Counted from the stretch's first letter, positions 8,092 through 16,089 are shown. The stretch: DNA of 53,583 nucleotides from Thermoflexus hugenholtzii JAD2 (GCA_945877855.1 CAMDWA010000008.1:1-53583), one strand, 5' to 3'. Notes: generated from the sequence alone by a model not told the origin. Program-made: numbers and translations.

Positions 8092-9369
8092 ATGCAACAA
8101 TCAACACTGCCAAAAGAAATTAAATACGCCTATTTGTTTATGGCGCTTAATACCGCGTCATTTCAAATTGCACTCGGCAGCCCACTCATTTTGTTTGCGC
8201 GTGAGATTGGTGCATCGGCATCGGTGTTGGGCTTTATTACTGGGTTAACCCCGCTTTTGTCTACTTTACAAATGCCAATGGCGAGCGTAGCGCGGCGTAT
8301 TGGCTACCGAAATTTGATGTTTCGCGGCTGGGGGGGGCGGGTGCTTACTTTGGTTTGGCTTACGGCCATGCCGATCATTGCCCAATGGGCAAGCCGCGAG
8401 CTGACCGTTGCCTTGTTGGTCGCTTGTATGCTGACCTTTAACTTTGTGCGCGGTTTGGGTGCGGGCACATGGTTGCCGCTGATGAGCGCCTTAGTGCCCC
8501 GCACGTTGCGGGGTGATTATCTTAGCCGCGAGCGTTTATATAGTGCCATTGCCAGCGTAACGGCGTTGGGGGTGTCGGGCATTATTTTGGCGCGTAATGA
8601 TACAAACGGGCAACATTCGTTAATTGCCTATGCCGTTTTATTTGGGCTTAGTTTTATTGTGGGGGCAATTAGTTTACATTTTTTGCGGCTTGTGCCCGAT
8701 TTGACTGGTGCGGGGAAAGAGATGCACACAACTGAAAATACGCCAGCCGCGCTTGAAGTATTGCGATGGCGTGATTTATTCAAAGACAACAATTTTAGAC
8801 GTTTTGCGTTATTTGGGGTGTTAATGCAAATTTTGATTGCCTCAAGTAACACCTTTTCAATTGTATTTGCGCGTGAAGAAATTGGCTTGCAAGATGGTAG
8901 CTTGGTGCTATTATCGGCGGGGGCTTCGATTGCCTCGATGATCGGGCTGTTTTACATTCGCCCACGACTGGATAGTATGGGGAGCAAGCCGTTTATGCGG
9001 GCGATTTTGGTGTGTTGGGTGGTTTATTATGTGTTATGGCTGCTCATGGCGCTCAAAATCATCACCTTTGGCGTGTTACTTGTGCCTATGATTTTGGTTG
9101 CCAATGGTTTCTTTATCTCTGTGTTCGAAGCACCATCGACACGGTTATTAATGAATATGTTTGGTGATCGGGCTGGCGGCCCGCAATTTTTTACTTTATA
9201 TGGGGTGTTAATTAGCCTAGCAGCCGGGTTTGCGCCCATGATTTGGGGCGCAATATTAGACCTATTGCGCAGTGGTGCGTTTAGCCGCTATTCCTATTTT
9301 TTTGCCGCCGAAATTGTGTTGCTGGGTGTTGTGGCCTTGTTGCTGCGGCGTGTAAATGAGTCTTCGTAA
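8092..9369 (+). CDS. MFS transporter
   Basis: This 425-aa integral membrane protein has about twelve predicted helices and a longer central loop (about 205-225, LTGAGKEMHTTENTPA). The loop-2 region reads MASVARRIGYRNLMFRGWGG, a weak version of the MFS motif A. It belongs to the large major facilitator group of uncharacterised bacterial carriers, and no substrate can be named. It lies at the 3' end of the polyamine-type operon and is convergent with the esterase gene. The ATG abuts a heptameric hairpin and lacks a ribosome-binding site. Two reading-frame-neutral G runs (GGGGGGCG near 8335) are the only low-complexity part. Confidence 0.8.
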   Translation: MQQSTLPKEIKYAYLFMALNTASFQIALGSPLILFAREIGASASVLGFITGLTPLLSTLQMPMASVARRIGYRNLMFRGWGGRVLTLVWLTAMPIIAQWASRELTVALLVACMLTFNFVRGLGAGTWLPLMSALVPRTLRGDYLSRERLYSAIASVTALGVSGIILARNDTNGQHSLIAYAVLFGLSFIVGAISLHFLRLVPDLTGAGKEMHTTENTPAALEVLRWRDLFKDNNFRRFALFGVLMQILIASSNTFSIVFAREEIGLQDGSLVLLSAGASIASMIGLFYIRPRLDSMGSKPFMRAILVCWVVYYVLWLLMALKIITFGVLLVPMILVANGFFISVFEAPSTRLLMNMFGDRAGGPQFFTLYGVLISLAAGFAPMIWGAILDLLRSGAFSRYSYFFAAEIVLLGVVALLLRRVNESS

Positions 9370-9395
9370 TAATTTGCGGCGTTTGCAAAAGATGT

Positions 9396-9478
9396 ATTGC
9401 CAAAGTCACTATCACTTGGGGTTCGGAAAAGGCAAAGCCCTTTCCGAACCCCAAGTAATAGTGATTTCAGCAAAAATT
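9396..9478. terminator. Variable-core hairpin (TCACTAT ... ATAGTGA outer arms), likely bidirectional terminator
   Basis: The inner stem is CTTGGGGTTCGGAAA (9415-9429) with its complement at 9441-9455. The outer arms TCACTAT (9406-9412) and ATAGTGA (9458-9464) continue into TTGCCAAAG and TTTCAGCAAAAATTTA. It lies between two convergent genes and is followed by T-rich sequence, so termination is a plausible role. The outer sequence recurs at 13183 and 26862 with a different core. Confidence 0.75.
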
Positions 9479-9521
9479 TATTTTAATTCCCGTTGTTTCG
9501 TGAGACGATCGGCAGTTGCGG

Positions 9522-10262
9522 TTACAACCCGCCAAATAAGGCGGTAAAGTGATGCACAATGGCTTTGCGCCACCATGGCCAGTCATGGTTGACATCATGA
9601 CCCCACACATCTAACCAATGATTGATGCTCTTCGCGTTAAGCGCATTTGACAAAGCGCGTGTTCGGTCTGGCGCTTCATAATCACCTTGCCCTGTAAATA
9701 GAACAATGCGCCTTTGTCGTAGCCGCGCCAGATGATAGTCGTCGTTCATATTCGACAAATAATCCATTGGGTTATTAAAATAGACATCGTTGCTGTAATA
9801 GCCATCAAGATAGTTTTTAATGTCGTAGGTGCCGCTATATAGCAATGCCCCGCCAAAAATATCTGAATTTTTAAAAAAGAGATTAGCCGCCAAGTAACCG
9901 CCGAGGCTGATGCCCATGACCAATGGCATGGGGTTAGGGTCGCCGGTGTCTTGCCGAATCAGAGGCATGACCTCTTCGGTAAGATAGCTGTTATAGCGTT
10001 TAATTAGCTCAATTTTGGCCTCGGGCGAGGTATCGCGGTTGAGTAATGAGCGTTGATTGACACTATTCACCGAGTAAATTCGCACTCGCCCAGCGTCGAT
10101 CCAACCTTTCATATAGTCAATCATCAAAAAACGCTCATATTCGAGGTAATCGGCGGCGGCGGTGGGTAACATCAACAATGGCACCCCTGAGTGCCCCCAT
10201 GTTGCTAATGGCATATTGGCCATTAATCGGTCAGAATACCAACTGGTTGTAATTCGTCTCAT
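9522..10262 (-). CDS. Putative esterase (alpha/beta hydrolase, esterase D/enterochelin esterase-like)
   Basis: This is a 246-aa soluble alpha/beta hydrolase. The nucleophile elbow is GISLGG (GxSxG) in LVMGISLGGYLAANLFF. Likely acid and histidine residues are in FTGQGDYEAPDRTR and WGHDVNHDWPWWRKAI, the latter a typical esterase C-terminus. The start was placed at MRRITTSWY (10262). A longer frame exists upstream, but its first 24 residues would be encoded by the heptameric repeat at 10263-10344 and have no counterpart in the family. Related proteins hydrolyse carboxylic or thio-esters, and the substrate is unknown. It is codirectional with and downstream of a DinB-like gene. Confidence 0.8.
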   Translation of the reverse strand: MRRITTSWYSDRLMANMPLATWGHSGVPLLMLPTAAADYLEYERFLMIDYMKGWIDAGRVRIYSVNSVNQRSLLNRDTSPEAKIELIKRYNSYLTEEVMPLIRQDTGDPNPMPLVMGISLGGYLAANLFFKNSDIFGGALLYSGTYDIKNYLDGYYSNDVYFNNPMDYLSNMNDDYHLARLRQRRIVLFTGQGDYEAPDRTRALSNALNAKSINHWLDVWGHDVNHDWPWWRKAIVHHFTALFGGL

Positions 10263-10344
10263 AATAAAGTGGCAAAGTGGCAAAGTGGCAAAGTGGCAAA
10301 GTGCATTTTTTACTTGCCACTTGCTACTTGCCACTTGCCACTTC
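10263..10344. repeat. GGCAAAGT/ACTTGCC tandem inverted repeat before the esterase ATG
   Basis: On the plus strand, four to five AAAGTGGC octads (10266-10302) face five ACTTGCC-type heptads (10311-10345). The arms are complementary except for the extra A in each octad. The repeat fills the gap between the DinB-like stop and the esterase start, as other members do on the opposite strand. Confidence 0.85.
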
Positions 10345-10824
10345 TTACTGGCTATTAGTCGCCCAAACGCGCAGCCATTCGAGTTGGCCTAAATGGTAAG
10401 ACTCGTGGCGCAAAAATGTGGTGAGTAATTCGGCGCGGGCTTGGGTAAAACTAGCGGCGCTGATCACCTCGGCGGCTTGTTCGGCGCTCATTTGGGCAAT
10501 ATAGGCCATTAACCGCTCGTGTGCGGTAAAGTAGGCGTTGCGCAAATCTTCAAATTTCGCAATATCGGGTGCATCACCTTTTACTGCGGCAGAATCTTTG
10601 GCGTAGCGATGTTCGATTTCATCTGACACCACAGGTTCTAAGCCACACATCTTAAGCCCATAATTACGATAGGCCACAATGTGGCCCACGATCCAATTAA
10701 TGCAATTGCCTTCGATGGGCGGTTGCACCAGCGAATGGGCGTGTGTAAGATTTGCCAAATAGTCATTGGCATAGACGGTCATATTCCGGTTGTAATTCCA
10801 AATCAGGCTGTCATTGCTAATCAT
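10345..10824 (-). CDS. DinB-like domain protein
   Basis: This 159-aa four-helix-bundle protein of the DinB/YfiT metal-binding superfamily has the usual three-histidine pattern: NWIVGHIVAYRN (first His), then LRHESYHLGQLEWLRVW (two His in HESYH) near the C-terminus. Superfamily members include thiol S-transferases (BstA type) and maleylpyruvate isomerase-like enzymes, and many have no known function. The N-terminus ISNDSLIWNYNRNMTVYANDYL is the first helix. Length is typical (about 150-170). It is divergent from the 11072 gene and shares the esterase's direction across the repeat. Confidence 0.82.
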   Translation of the reverse strand: MISNDSLIWNYNRNMTVYANDYLANLTHAHSLVQPPIEGNCINWIVGHIVAYRNYGLKMCGLEPVVSDEIEHRYAKDSAAVKGDAPDIAKFEDLRNAYFTAHERLMAYIAQMSAEQAAEVISAASFTQARAELLTTFLRHESYHLGQLEWLRVWATNSQ

Positions 10825-10947
10825 ATTGCGTATTGTATGCGGAAATGGCGCAAAATAGCCGCGATTACAACTTTTTGAGGTGAGCTTCGTATTGAGATGT
10901 ATTAATAATTATTGCGCAGATCTTTGAGAAAACTTAAAACCTGCTTC

Positions 10948-10998
10948 GCCGAAGTCATGATTGCCATTCTTGCCGAGAATAGCAATCGTGACTTCGGC
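10948..10998. repeat. Variable-core hairpin family member, GCCGAAGTC arms
   Basis: The arms 10948-10970 and 10976-10998 (23 nt each) pair with two G-T type mismatches around a 5-nt loop. They begin GCCGAAGTCA and end TGACTTCGGC. It lies in a 247-bp divergent intergenic region that otherwise shows no gene. The outer GCCGAA/TTCGGC matches the elements at 13183 and 26862, while the core differs. Confidence 0.75.
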
Positions 10999-11071
10999 CT
11001 TATGTTTTTGGCGGGTATTCATCAAAATGAGTCTAAATTTCTTTTCTGGTGCGATAATATCTTAAAACATT

Positions 11072-11938
11072 ATGTCTGAAAATATGCGCACTTTTTTGCA
11101 GCGGGTTACTCCGCTCATTGCTGTTCAAGGTTTTTTATTGGGGCTTAATATTGTTACCAGCATTGGCGATCGCAATCCATTTCCTTGGTCATTCATTCCA
11201 ATTATGGCAATGGGTATTCCAGAGATGATTATTGCATCACGTATATTTTTAGGCGGCGGGCAGTCTCATTCTAATCAAATAGAAAACCGTGAGCAACGCA
11301 ATGCTGATCGGCAGACTGCTAGGGCTGAACGGCGTGGCGATGTAAAAACAGCCGATTGGCAAACATCACAAGCGGTCAAAATTGACCCAGACCTGATTGA
11401 TCATATTGGCCAAGCTCGCGCATATCAACAAGAAATTGACCGGATTGCCAAAGCTGCCAGTGGTAAAGGCATCCATGGCGCACGTATGGCTGAGTTGGCA
11501 AACCAATTTGCTGGATGGACCAAACAGGTTGAAACGATGGCCGAGCGGGTGACGGTGCTGCGGCGTAATCCATTGGTGAAACAAGATTTGCGGGCTGTGC
11601 CAGATGCCATCAAAAAACTAGAGGCTCAATTAGCCCGTGAAACAGATGCACGCATTCGTGGGCAAATTGAACGCACCCTGAGTGCCCGTCGTAGCCAACT
11701 CGAGGCTTTGCAAAAATTGGAAAATACCACGCGTCACGCCGAAACACAACTCGAGTTAACGATTGCGTCGCTTGGCACGATTTATTCGCAAACATTGGCG
11801 GGGCAATCGACCAACCAAATCGCCGATTACAGCCATTTGGCAAGCGAGGTCGATGAGCAAGTGCGCGACTTGCGTGATCAATTAGACGCCCTCGAAGAAG
11901 TGCGTTTGGGCACAGCCCAAGGCAATTTAGGAGATTAA
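11072..11938 (+). CDS. Hypothetical membrane-anchored coiled-coil protein
   Basis: I do not recognise this 288-aa protein. The N-terminus holds two predicted membrane segments (about 13-32 LIAVQGFLLGLNIVTSIG, and about 38-60 FIPIMAMGIPEMIIASRIFL). From about residue 70 it is hydrophilic and heptad-rich, with long helices (LRAVPDAIKKLEAQLARETD, then RSQLEALQKLENTTRHAE and EVDEQVRDLRDQLDALEEV), so a cytoplasmic coiled coil is likely. Its stop codon overlaps the start of the next gene by one base (TAATG at 11936-11940), so the two are translationally coupled. A GGAG inside the last codons serves the next gene. A scaffolding or sensing role is only a guess. Confidence 0.6.
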   Translation: MSENMRTFLQRVTPLIAVQGFLLGLNIVTSIGDRNPFPWSFIPIMAMGIPEMIIASRIFLGGGQSHSNQIENREQRNADRQTARAERRGDVKTADWQTSQAVKIDPDLIDHIGQARAYQQEIDRIAKAASGKGIHGARMAELANQFAGWTKQVETMAERVTVLRRNPLVKQDLRAVPDAIKKLEAQLARETDARIRGQIERTLSARRSQLEALQKLENTTRHAETQLELTIASLGTIYSQTLAGQSTNQIADYSHLASEVDEQVRDLRDQLDALEEVRLGTAQGNLGD

Positions 11939-13131
11939 TGACAACGTATGATGTTGCTGTTGTAGGTCTTGGCATGATTGGCTCGGCGGCGTTGCGCCAT
12001 TTGAGCGTTGCTGGTTTGCGCGTCATTGGTATTGGCCCAGCCGAACCTGATCATTGGGCTGCACATGAAGGGGCGTTTGCCAGCCATTATGACCAAGCGC
12101 GAATTACGCGCATTACAGATCCCGATTCGGTGTGGGGGATGTTGGCACAGCGCTCGATTGCGCGTTATGCCGAGATCGAGCGGCATAGCGGGGTGCGTTT
12201 TCATCATGCAGTTGGGCATTTGCGGGTTAGCCCCGATGTGACCGAAGTTGGCGATACGCTGGGCGATGCCGAAACAATTGGGCGGCAATTGAATGCGCAA
12301 TTAACCCGCCTCACCCAAGCGCAATTAAGCGATCAATTCCCTTATTTGCAATTTGCTGACAAGGCCGAGGCGTTGTATGAAGTAGGCGCAGCCGGGTTTG
12401 TAAACCCGCGCAAATTGGTGGCGGCGCAGCAAGTGAGCGCTTTTTTGAATGGGGCTAAGTTTATTTATGAGGAAGTGCATGCGATTACTGGCACAGCTGG
12501 TGCATTTGAGGTGAGAACTCAGACTGGTCAAATCTTGCAGGCTCAGCGGGTATTGCTGAGTATGGACGGCTACACTAATTTTTTATTAAAGCCGTTTTTG
12601 GGGCGTGAGCTTGATTTTATTTGCAAACAACATTCGGTGGTTTTGGCCGAATTGGATGAAGCCGAACAACAACGGCTGGCAAATTGCCCATCGCTGATTT
12701 GGCGTTTACAGGGCCATCCATTGCTTAAATCATTTTATAGCACCCCGCCCACGCCTTACCCCGATGGGCGAGTGTGTTTCAAAATTGGTGGGTCGCCCTT
12801 TAGCCCGCCAACCATGAACACGCCCCAAGCATTTCGTGATTGGTTTCATGGGGCTGGCAATGAGGCTGAAATCGCGGCATTGCGTGAGGTTTTGCTTACC
12901 ATTTTGCCGGGCTTGCGCGTAAAAAGTTGGGCATCAAAGCCTTGTGTCAATACTTATACTGCGCATGGTTACCCGTATGTTGATCGTCTGGCCGAGGGTG
13001 TTTATATTTGCACAGGCGGTTGTGGTTCGGCGGCTAAATCGTGTGATGAAATTGGCCGCATGGGTGCGTCATTGGCGCAACACGATGAATGGCGCTCCGA
13101 TTTGCCAGTCGAGATTTTTCGGGCGGTTTAG
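11938..13131 (+). CDS. FAD-dependent oxidoreductase, monomeric sarcosine oxidase / N-methyltryptophan oxidase-like
   Basis: This 397-aa DadA-superfamily flavoenzyme has the dinucleotide-binding motif GLGMIGSAALRHL at residues 10-22. The family feature ASHYDQARITRITDPDSVW (substrate/FAD cover region, compare SRxIR in MSOX) is at about 50-70. The C-terminus has KPCVNTYTAHGYPYVDRL followed by TGGCGSAAKSCDEIG. The Cys in KPC aligns with the covalent FAD cysteine (KTC) of MSOX/MTOX. Such enzymes oxidise N-methyl amino acids to give formaldehyde, amino acid and peroxide. It is coupled to the coiled-coil membrane gene by a TAATG overlap with AGGAG upstream. The exact substrate is unknown. Confidence 0.85.
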   Translation: MTTYDVAVVGLGMIGSAALRHLSVAGLRVIGIGPAEPDHWAAHEGAFASHYDQARITRITDPDSVWGMLAQRSIARYAEIERHSGVRFHHAVGHLRVSPDVTEVGDTLGDAETIGRQLNAQLTRLTQAQLSDQFPYLQFADKAEALYEVGAAGFVNPRKLVAAQQVSAFLNGAKFIYEEVHAITGTAGAFEVRTQTGQILQAQRVLLSMDGYTNFLLKPFLGRELDFICKQHSVVLAELDEAEQQRLANCPSLIWRLQGHPLLKSFYSTPPTPYPDGRVCFKIGGSPFSPPTMNTPQAFRDWFHGAGNEAEIAALREVLLTILPGLRVKSWASKPCVNTYTAHGYPYVDRLAEGVYICTGGCGSAAKSCDEIGRMGASLAQHDEWRSDLPVEIFRAV

Positions 13132-13169
13132 CCAATATTTTGTATCTTCTGAATAATTGAGGGTATCCC

Positions 13170-13270
13170 AAAAAGACGTAATGCCGAAATCACTATATCA
13201 GCCTGTTTGGATTGGGCTTGCCCAATCCAAACAGGCTGATATAGTGATTTCGGCGAAAATTTATTTTAAT
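13170..13270. terminator. Perfect 34-bp hairpin of the variable-core family, between convergent genes
   Basis: The arms 13183-13216 and 13221-13254 are perfect complements with a CTTG loop. The outer part is GCCGAAATCACTAT and the inner core is TCAGCCTGTTTGGATTGGG. The left flank AAAAAGACGTAAT and the right flank GAAAATTTATTTTAATT recur at other copies. Its position between convergent stops and the T-rich exit fit a bidirectional terminator. The shared flanks also suggest a mobile or templated origin. Confidence 0.85.
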
Positions 13271-13275
13271 TACCA

Positions 13276-14442
13276 CTATTTTTTGACCAATGGCAAATAC
13301 ATGTGTTGCGCATCGAGCGCTGTCATATCGTAATCAAGCGCATTATTATCAACATTCGACTCTTGGCTCAAGGTCACAATGTTGATGCTGTTATGTAGTT
13401 TGCCGGGTTGGGTTGGTACAAAAATAACGTTGACAATGCTATAGGAATTTGCGGCTAACCCAGTAGGGATGGCGCAATTCAAGATGCCCCCCGATGCATT
13501 GGTTTCTGGCACCGATAAACATTCAAACCCGGGGCCGGGTTGCACTTCTTTAAAGGCGGTGTTGCCGGGCAATGCGCTTATCAGCGTAATTGCTGAAGCA
13601 GGGCGGCTGCCCAGGTTTGTCACTTTGATGGCATAAGCCACAGGCCGCCCAACCACTGGGGTTGCATTGGTGTTTAACATCTCGACCGATAGGCTGACAT
13701 CGACCTTGGCATCGGGCGAGGGTGGCTGGGTAGCGATGGGGGTTGGCATTGGCGTGCGGGTTTGGGCGGGCACGCTGCTAGCGGTGGGGTTGGCGGTGGC
13801 GGTCGCCGCATTGCCAGCCGATTTTGTTGGTGTGGCGCTAGGCAGGCTGGTGGGCGTGGGAGTGCGCGTTGGAACCGGTGTGTCGGTGGGCGTAGGCGGC
13901 AATGGGGTCGCGGTTGGTGGCACAGGGGTTGGGCTGGCCGCCACAATATTCACCGTTGACGATTCGTAAGCGGTCAATTGGTAATGAGAGAAGCGTGTTG
14001 TCCACTCTGATTCAATAATTGACGTACTGGCGAAAGTATAAGGCGTTGGATCAACGTATTCATATTCGTCGCCATTGTTTAGGTAAACACCCAAATCGCT
14101 GAACACGGTTCGGCGTGTGCCGGTGGCGTTGCTGATCAGGGTGTGCTGAGCCATTGTTACTGGGTCGATGCTGCCATTGCGCCCAATATAACAAAAATAG
14201 ACAGGTGTGTCACTGGTGACATAAAGTGTGTCGGTGACACCGCAGGTTTTCTTGGTGCTGGCATACATGCGCATGGTAAAGCATTTGCCGCCGTTACAAA
14301 CCTCGGTGCGTTGGGGTGCGGTAGGGGGCGATGAATTTAATGGAATAAGCTGGGCTTGTGTAATTGCCGAGACACCCGGCCATGTTAATACGGTGAGCGG
14401 GACAGCAATGAGTAAGATTTGCTTAATGGGTATTTTCATCAT
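13276..14442 (-). CDS. Secreted DUF11/CARDB-like protein with PT-rich linker and C-terminal YLPLV tail
   Basis: This is an about 388-aa exported protein. The start was placed at MMKIPIKQILLIAVPL (14442); an upstream in-frame ATG at 14538 would add 32 residues ahead of the signal peptide. After the signal come a Cys-containing domain (CNGGKCFTMRMYASTKKTCG, later YFCYIGRNG), then a linker of Pro/Thr/Ser runs (about 190-270 in this start), then a DUF11-like beta domain (VDVSLSVEMLNTNATPVVG, YAIKVTNLGSRPASAITL, SALPGNTAF). It ends MYLPLVKK. Tails of the type YLPLV followed by basic residues recur in Chloroflexota exported proteins. No enzyme motif is seen; a cell-surface role is inferred. Confidence 0.75.
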   Translation of the reverse strand: MMKIPIKQILLIAVPLTVLTWPGVSAITQAQLIPLNSSPPTAPQRTEVCNGGKCFTMRMYASTKKTCGVTDTLYVTSDTPVYFCYIGRNGSIDPVTMAQHTLISNATGTRRTVFSDLGVYLNNGDEYEYVDPTPYTFASTSIIESEWTTRFSHYQLTAYESSTVNIVAASPTPVPPTATPLPPTPTDTPVPTRTPTPTSLPSATPTKSAGNAATATANPTASSVPAQTRTPMPTPIATQPPSPDAKVDVSLSVEMLNTNATPVVGRPVAYAIKVTNLGSRPASAITLISALPGNTAFKEVQPGPGFECLSVPETNASGGILNCAIPTGLAANSYSIVNVIFVPTQPGKLHNSINIVTLSQESNVDNNALDYDMTALDAQHMYLPLVKK

Positions 14443-14626
14443 TTTTCTAAGCGTCTGAGTATAGCGGGTTGCTTGACTGGTGATGCAAAAAGCGCGTATT
14501 GTGTTTGTGACGCGAAAAAACACGTCAGATGTCATCAAACTTAAACTTTTTTGACAGTTTTGCCATTTTTTATCCTTATTTCAAGAAAAACGCTAGAATG
14601 TTTTTGTGTTGGTGGTTGTCGCGGCG

Positions 14627-14667
14627 TGAAGTGACCCCCTAAAAATGGAGTCACTTTAGTCACTTCA
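14627..14667. repeat. TGAAGTGAC inverted repeat directly before a start codon
   Basis: TGAAGTGAC (14627-14635) and GTCACTTCA (14659-14667) are perfect complements, with a second GTCAC-like copy (GAGTCAC, 14649-14655) between. The right arm ends 2 nt before the ATG at 14670. It could be an operator, or a short relative of the heptameric hairpins. The 200 bp to its left hold no gene that I can support. Confidence 0.5.
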
Positions 14668-14669
14668 TT

Positions 14670-15032
14670 ATGAAAATGAACAAATTTATTGACCCGACTT
14701 TAGTGCGGCTTGCCTTGTTGCTACTGATACTCACGGTTATTTATTGGCTTTTATATCAATCTGCTGCTGAATCAACAATTCCTGCGTTTGTCTTAACATT
14801 CTCGTTATTGCTGTTTGAATTTATATGGCTCATTCTCGTCGCAAATTTTATTAACAAGCGCTTTTTGCCCGTCAATTTGTTGGCTTCGATTTTGCTTGCT
14901 GTTATTTTTTATTTTGTGGTTGGTTATGTATGGGCTACAGCAAAGTTGTTTTATAACCCTAACGTCTTGTCCCTCAGCACGATAAGCGTTTTCTGGCCAT
15001 ATGAACTATTTGTCAGTATTTTGCAATTTTAG
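14670..15032 (+). CDS. Hypothetical small membrane protein
   Basis: I do not recognise this 120-aa very hydrophobic protein. Four helices are predicted: about 12-30 (LALLLLILTVIYWLLY), 38-60 (AFVLTFSLLLFEFIWLILVA), 68-88 (NLLASILLAVIFYFVVGYVW) and the C-terminal 100-120. It is first in a codirectional AT-rich block of small membrane proteins. Its ATG has no Shine-Dalgarno and lies right after a small inverted repeat. The coding sequence has more A+T than the flanking metabolic genes, which hints at foreign origin. It could be a small carrier, a bacteriocin-immunity type protein or part of a membrane complex; nothing decides between these. Confidence 0.5.
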   Translation: MKMNKFIDPTLVRLALLLLILTVIYWLLYQSAAESTIPAFVLTFSLLLFEFIWLILVANFINKRFLPVNLLASILLAVIFYFVVGYVWATAKLFYNPNVLSLSTISVFWPYELFVSILQF

Positions 15033-15057
15033 TTTTTAAAACATGCAATAATTTTTT

Positions 15058-15420
15058 ATGAATCTACGCTACTTTTTATTATCAATTTTGCTGACATTAT
15101 GCATCTATGTCTTGCGGCGCGGCTATGCAAAATGGTTGATATGCTTGCCGTTATGGGGAGGCTTTATTTTAATGATGGCTTCGCTGCTGACATGGGATTT
15201 ATTTTTAGGTAAAGCGCAGCTTTTTGACTTAATGACGATGCTTTTCTGGCTTTTATGCATTACTTTTGGCCTTGCCCTGCCATTTGCCGTTAATGAAGCT
15301 TGGATGACTTTTTACGAAAAATACAAAATTGTTTTGTTTGTTTGGGTGATTACGACCATAGGTATTACATTTCGGTTATCGCTATTTATCTGGCAAATGT
15401 TCGCCCAAGTTAATTTTTGA
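15058..15420 (+). CDS. Hypothetical small membrane protein
   Basis: This 120-aa hydrophobic protein lies 25 nt after the previous gene and has the same length. Predicted helices are at about 5-20 (FLLSILLTLCIYVL), 27-47 (LICLPLWGGFILMMASLLTW), 55-78 (LFDLMTMLFWLLCITFGLAL) and 90-110 (KIVLFVWVITTIGITF). I see no family motif and no clear similarity to the preceding protein despite the equal length. No ribosome-binding site is visible (T-rich leader). The pair may be products of one operon acting together in the membrane. Confidence 0.5.
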   Translation: MNLRYFLLSILLTLCIYVLRRGYAKWLICLPLWGGFILMMASLLTWDLFLGKAQLFDLMTMLFWLLCITFGLALPFAVNEAWMTFYEKYKIVLFVWVITTIGITFRLSLFIWQMFAQVNF

Positions 15421-15421
15421 A

Positions 15422-15619
15422 ATGCTTCTCAATCCAACCGATACAGCAGGCCACTATAGAATTACGAGTGTTTTTATTTCTTGGCTTGGAGCGGCACTTG
15501 GCTTCGTCAGTGTGGGGGCTATACAATATGCGGATTCTTATGGCGGGAATCAAGGCGTTTTTGCTGGGCAAAGTTATCTTGGTCAAATGCTATGGGTGAT
15601 TCCTAGAAGCGGTTGGTAA
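15422..15619 (+). CDS. Short hypothetical ORF, possibly a gene fragment
   Basis: This 65-codon frame begins 1 nt after the previous stop (TGAAATG). The peptide has one hydrophobic stretch (FISWLGAALGFVSVGAIQYA) and a Gly/Ser/Tyr-rich tail. Its first codons contain a 15-bp sequence (15429-15443) repeated exactly at 16668-16682, where it encodes the last residues of the glycosyltransferase on the other strand. Read on the minus strand this stretch gives GLLYRLD and a stop, close to the VPLYRLD end of that enzyme. The ORF may therefore be accidental, overlying a remnant of a glycosyltransferase 3' end. Confidence 0.3.
   Translation: MLLNPTDTAGHYRITSVFISWLGAALGFVSVGAIQYADSYGGNQGVFAGQSYLGQMLWVIPRSGW
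15429..15443. repeat. 15-bp direct repeat, left copy (right copy 16668-16682)
   Basis: TCAATCCAACCGATA occurs exactly at 15429-15443 and 16668-16682. The similarity extends a few bases further (CAGCAGG against AAGCGG). The right copy is the 3' end of the glycosyltransferase gene. The two copies bracket about 1.2 kb of AT-rich sequence, as would the ends of an insertion into that gene's 3' end or a remnant of a duplicated gene end. Confidence 0.6.
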
Positions 15620-15667
15620 TTACAGATCATTCGTCCAGTAATTAATTTACTTTGCTACTTGCAGGAA

Positions 15668-15699
15668 AAGAGGGATTTTTAGTTGTAAAGATCCCTCTT
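15668..15699. terminator. Small hairpin, possible terminator
   Basis: AAGAGGGAT (15668-15676) pairs with ATCCCTCTT (15691-15699) across a 14-nt loop, followed by CTTTAGTTG. The following T run is short, so termination is uncertain. It lies in the roughly 100-bp gap between two small genes. Confidence 0.4.
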
Positions 15700-15719
15700 C
15701 TTTAGTTGAGAGGCAAATT

Positions 15720-16070
15720 ATGTTGTTCATTAGCATTTTACTAATTTTCCTTTTTCTGCGTCTTGTTATTTCAATCAAAAAAAAGAAGAAAGATAGCTTC
15801 ATTTTTTTGCCTTTAATATACAATTCGATTTTTGCTTCTTTCGCCACAGTTTCATCTCGGTATACGGTATTTGGATTAAATGCAACGCAAGCTTTAGCAA
15901 TTTCTTTGATAATTGGATTGATAATTACCGTTATTCTTGTTTTTTTATGTATTAAATTAGTAAAACGAGGCGAAGCAATTTATGATGTTAAAAGCTTGTC
16001 TGTTGCGTTGCCGGCGAATATCTTGGGATGTATTGTGAATGGGATTGTGTTGTTTTGGGCATTAAAGTAA
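15720..16070 (+). CDS. Hypothetical small membrane protein
   Basis: This is a 116-aa protein with three predicted helices: 2-18 (LFISILLIFLFLRLVIS), 60-80 (ALAISLIIGLIITVILVFLC) and 98-114 (ANILGCIVNGIVLFWAL), plus a basic KKKKKD patch after the first helix. No family was recognised. GAGAGG lies 8 nt upstream of the ATG, a possible ribosome-binding site. The A-rich codon use matches the other members of this block. The topology suggests an inner-membrane protein with a cytosolic lysine patch. Confidence 0.5.
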   Translation: MLFISILLIFLFLRLVISIKKKKKDSFIFLPLIYNSIFASFATVSSRYTVFGLNATQALAISLIIGLIITVILVFLCIKLVKRGEAIYDVKSLSVALPANILGCIVNGIVLFWALK

Positions 16071-16089
16071 TAATGGAGAAATTTGTTTT

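Noticed and set aside
8335..8345. Run of G residues in the MFS gene as a phase-variation tract
   Set aside because: It is short and the reading frame is intact; no sign of frameshifted products.
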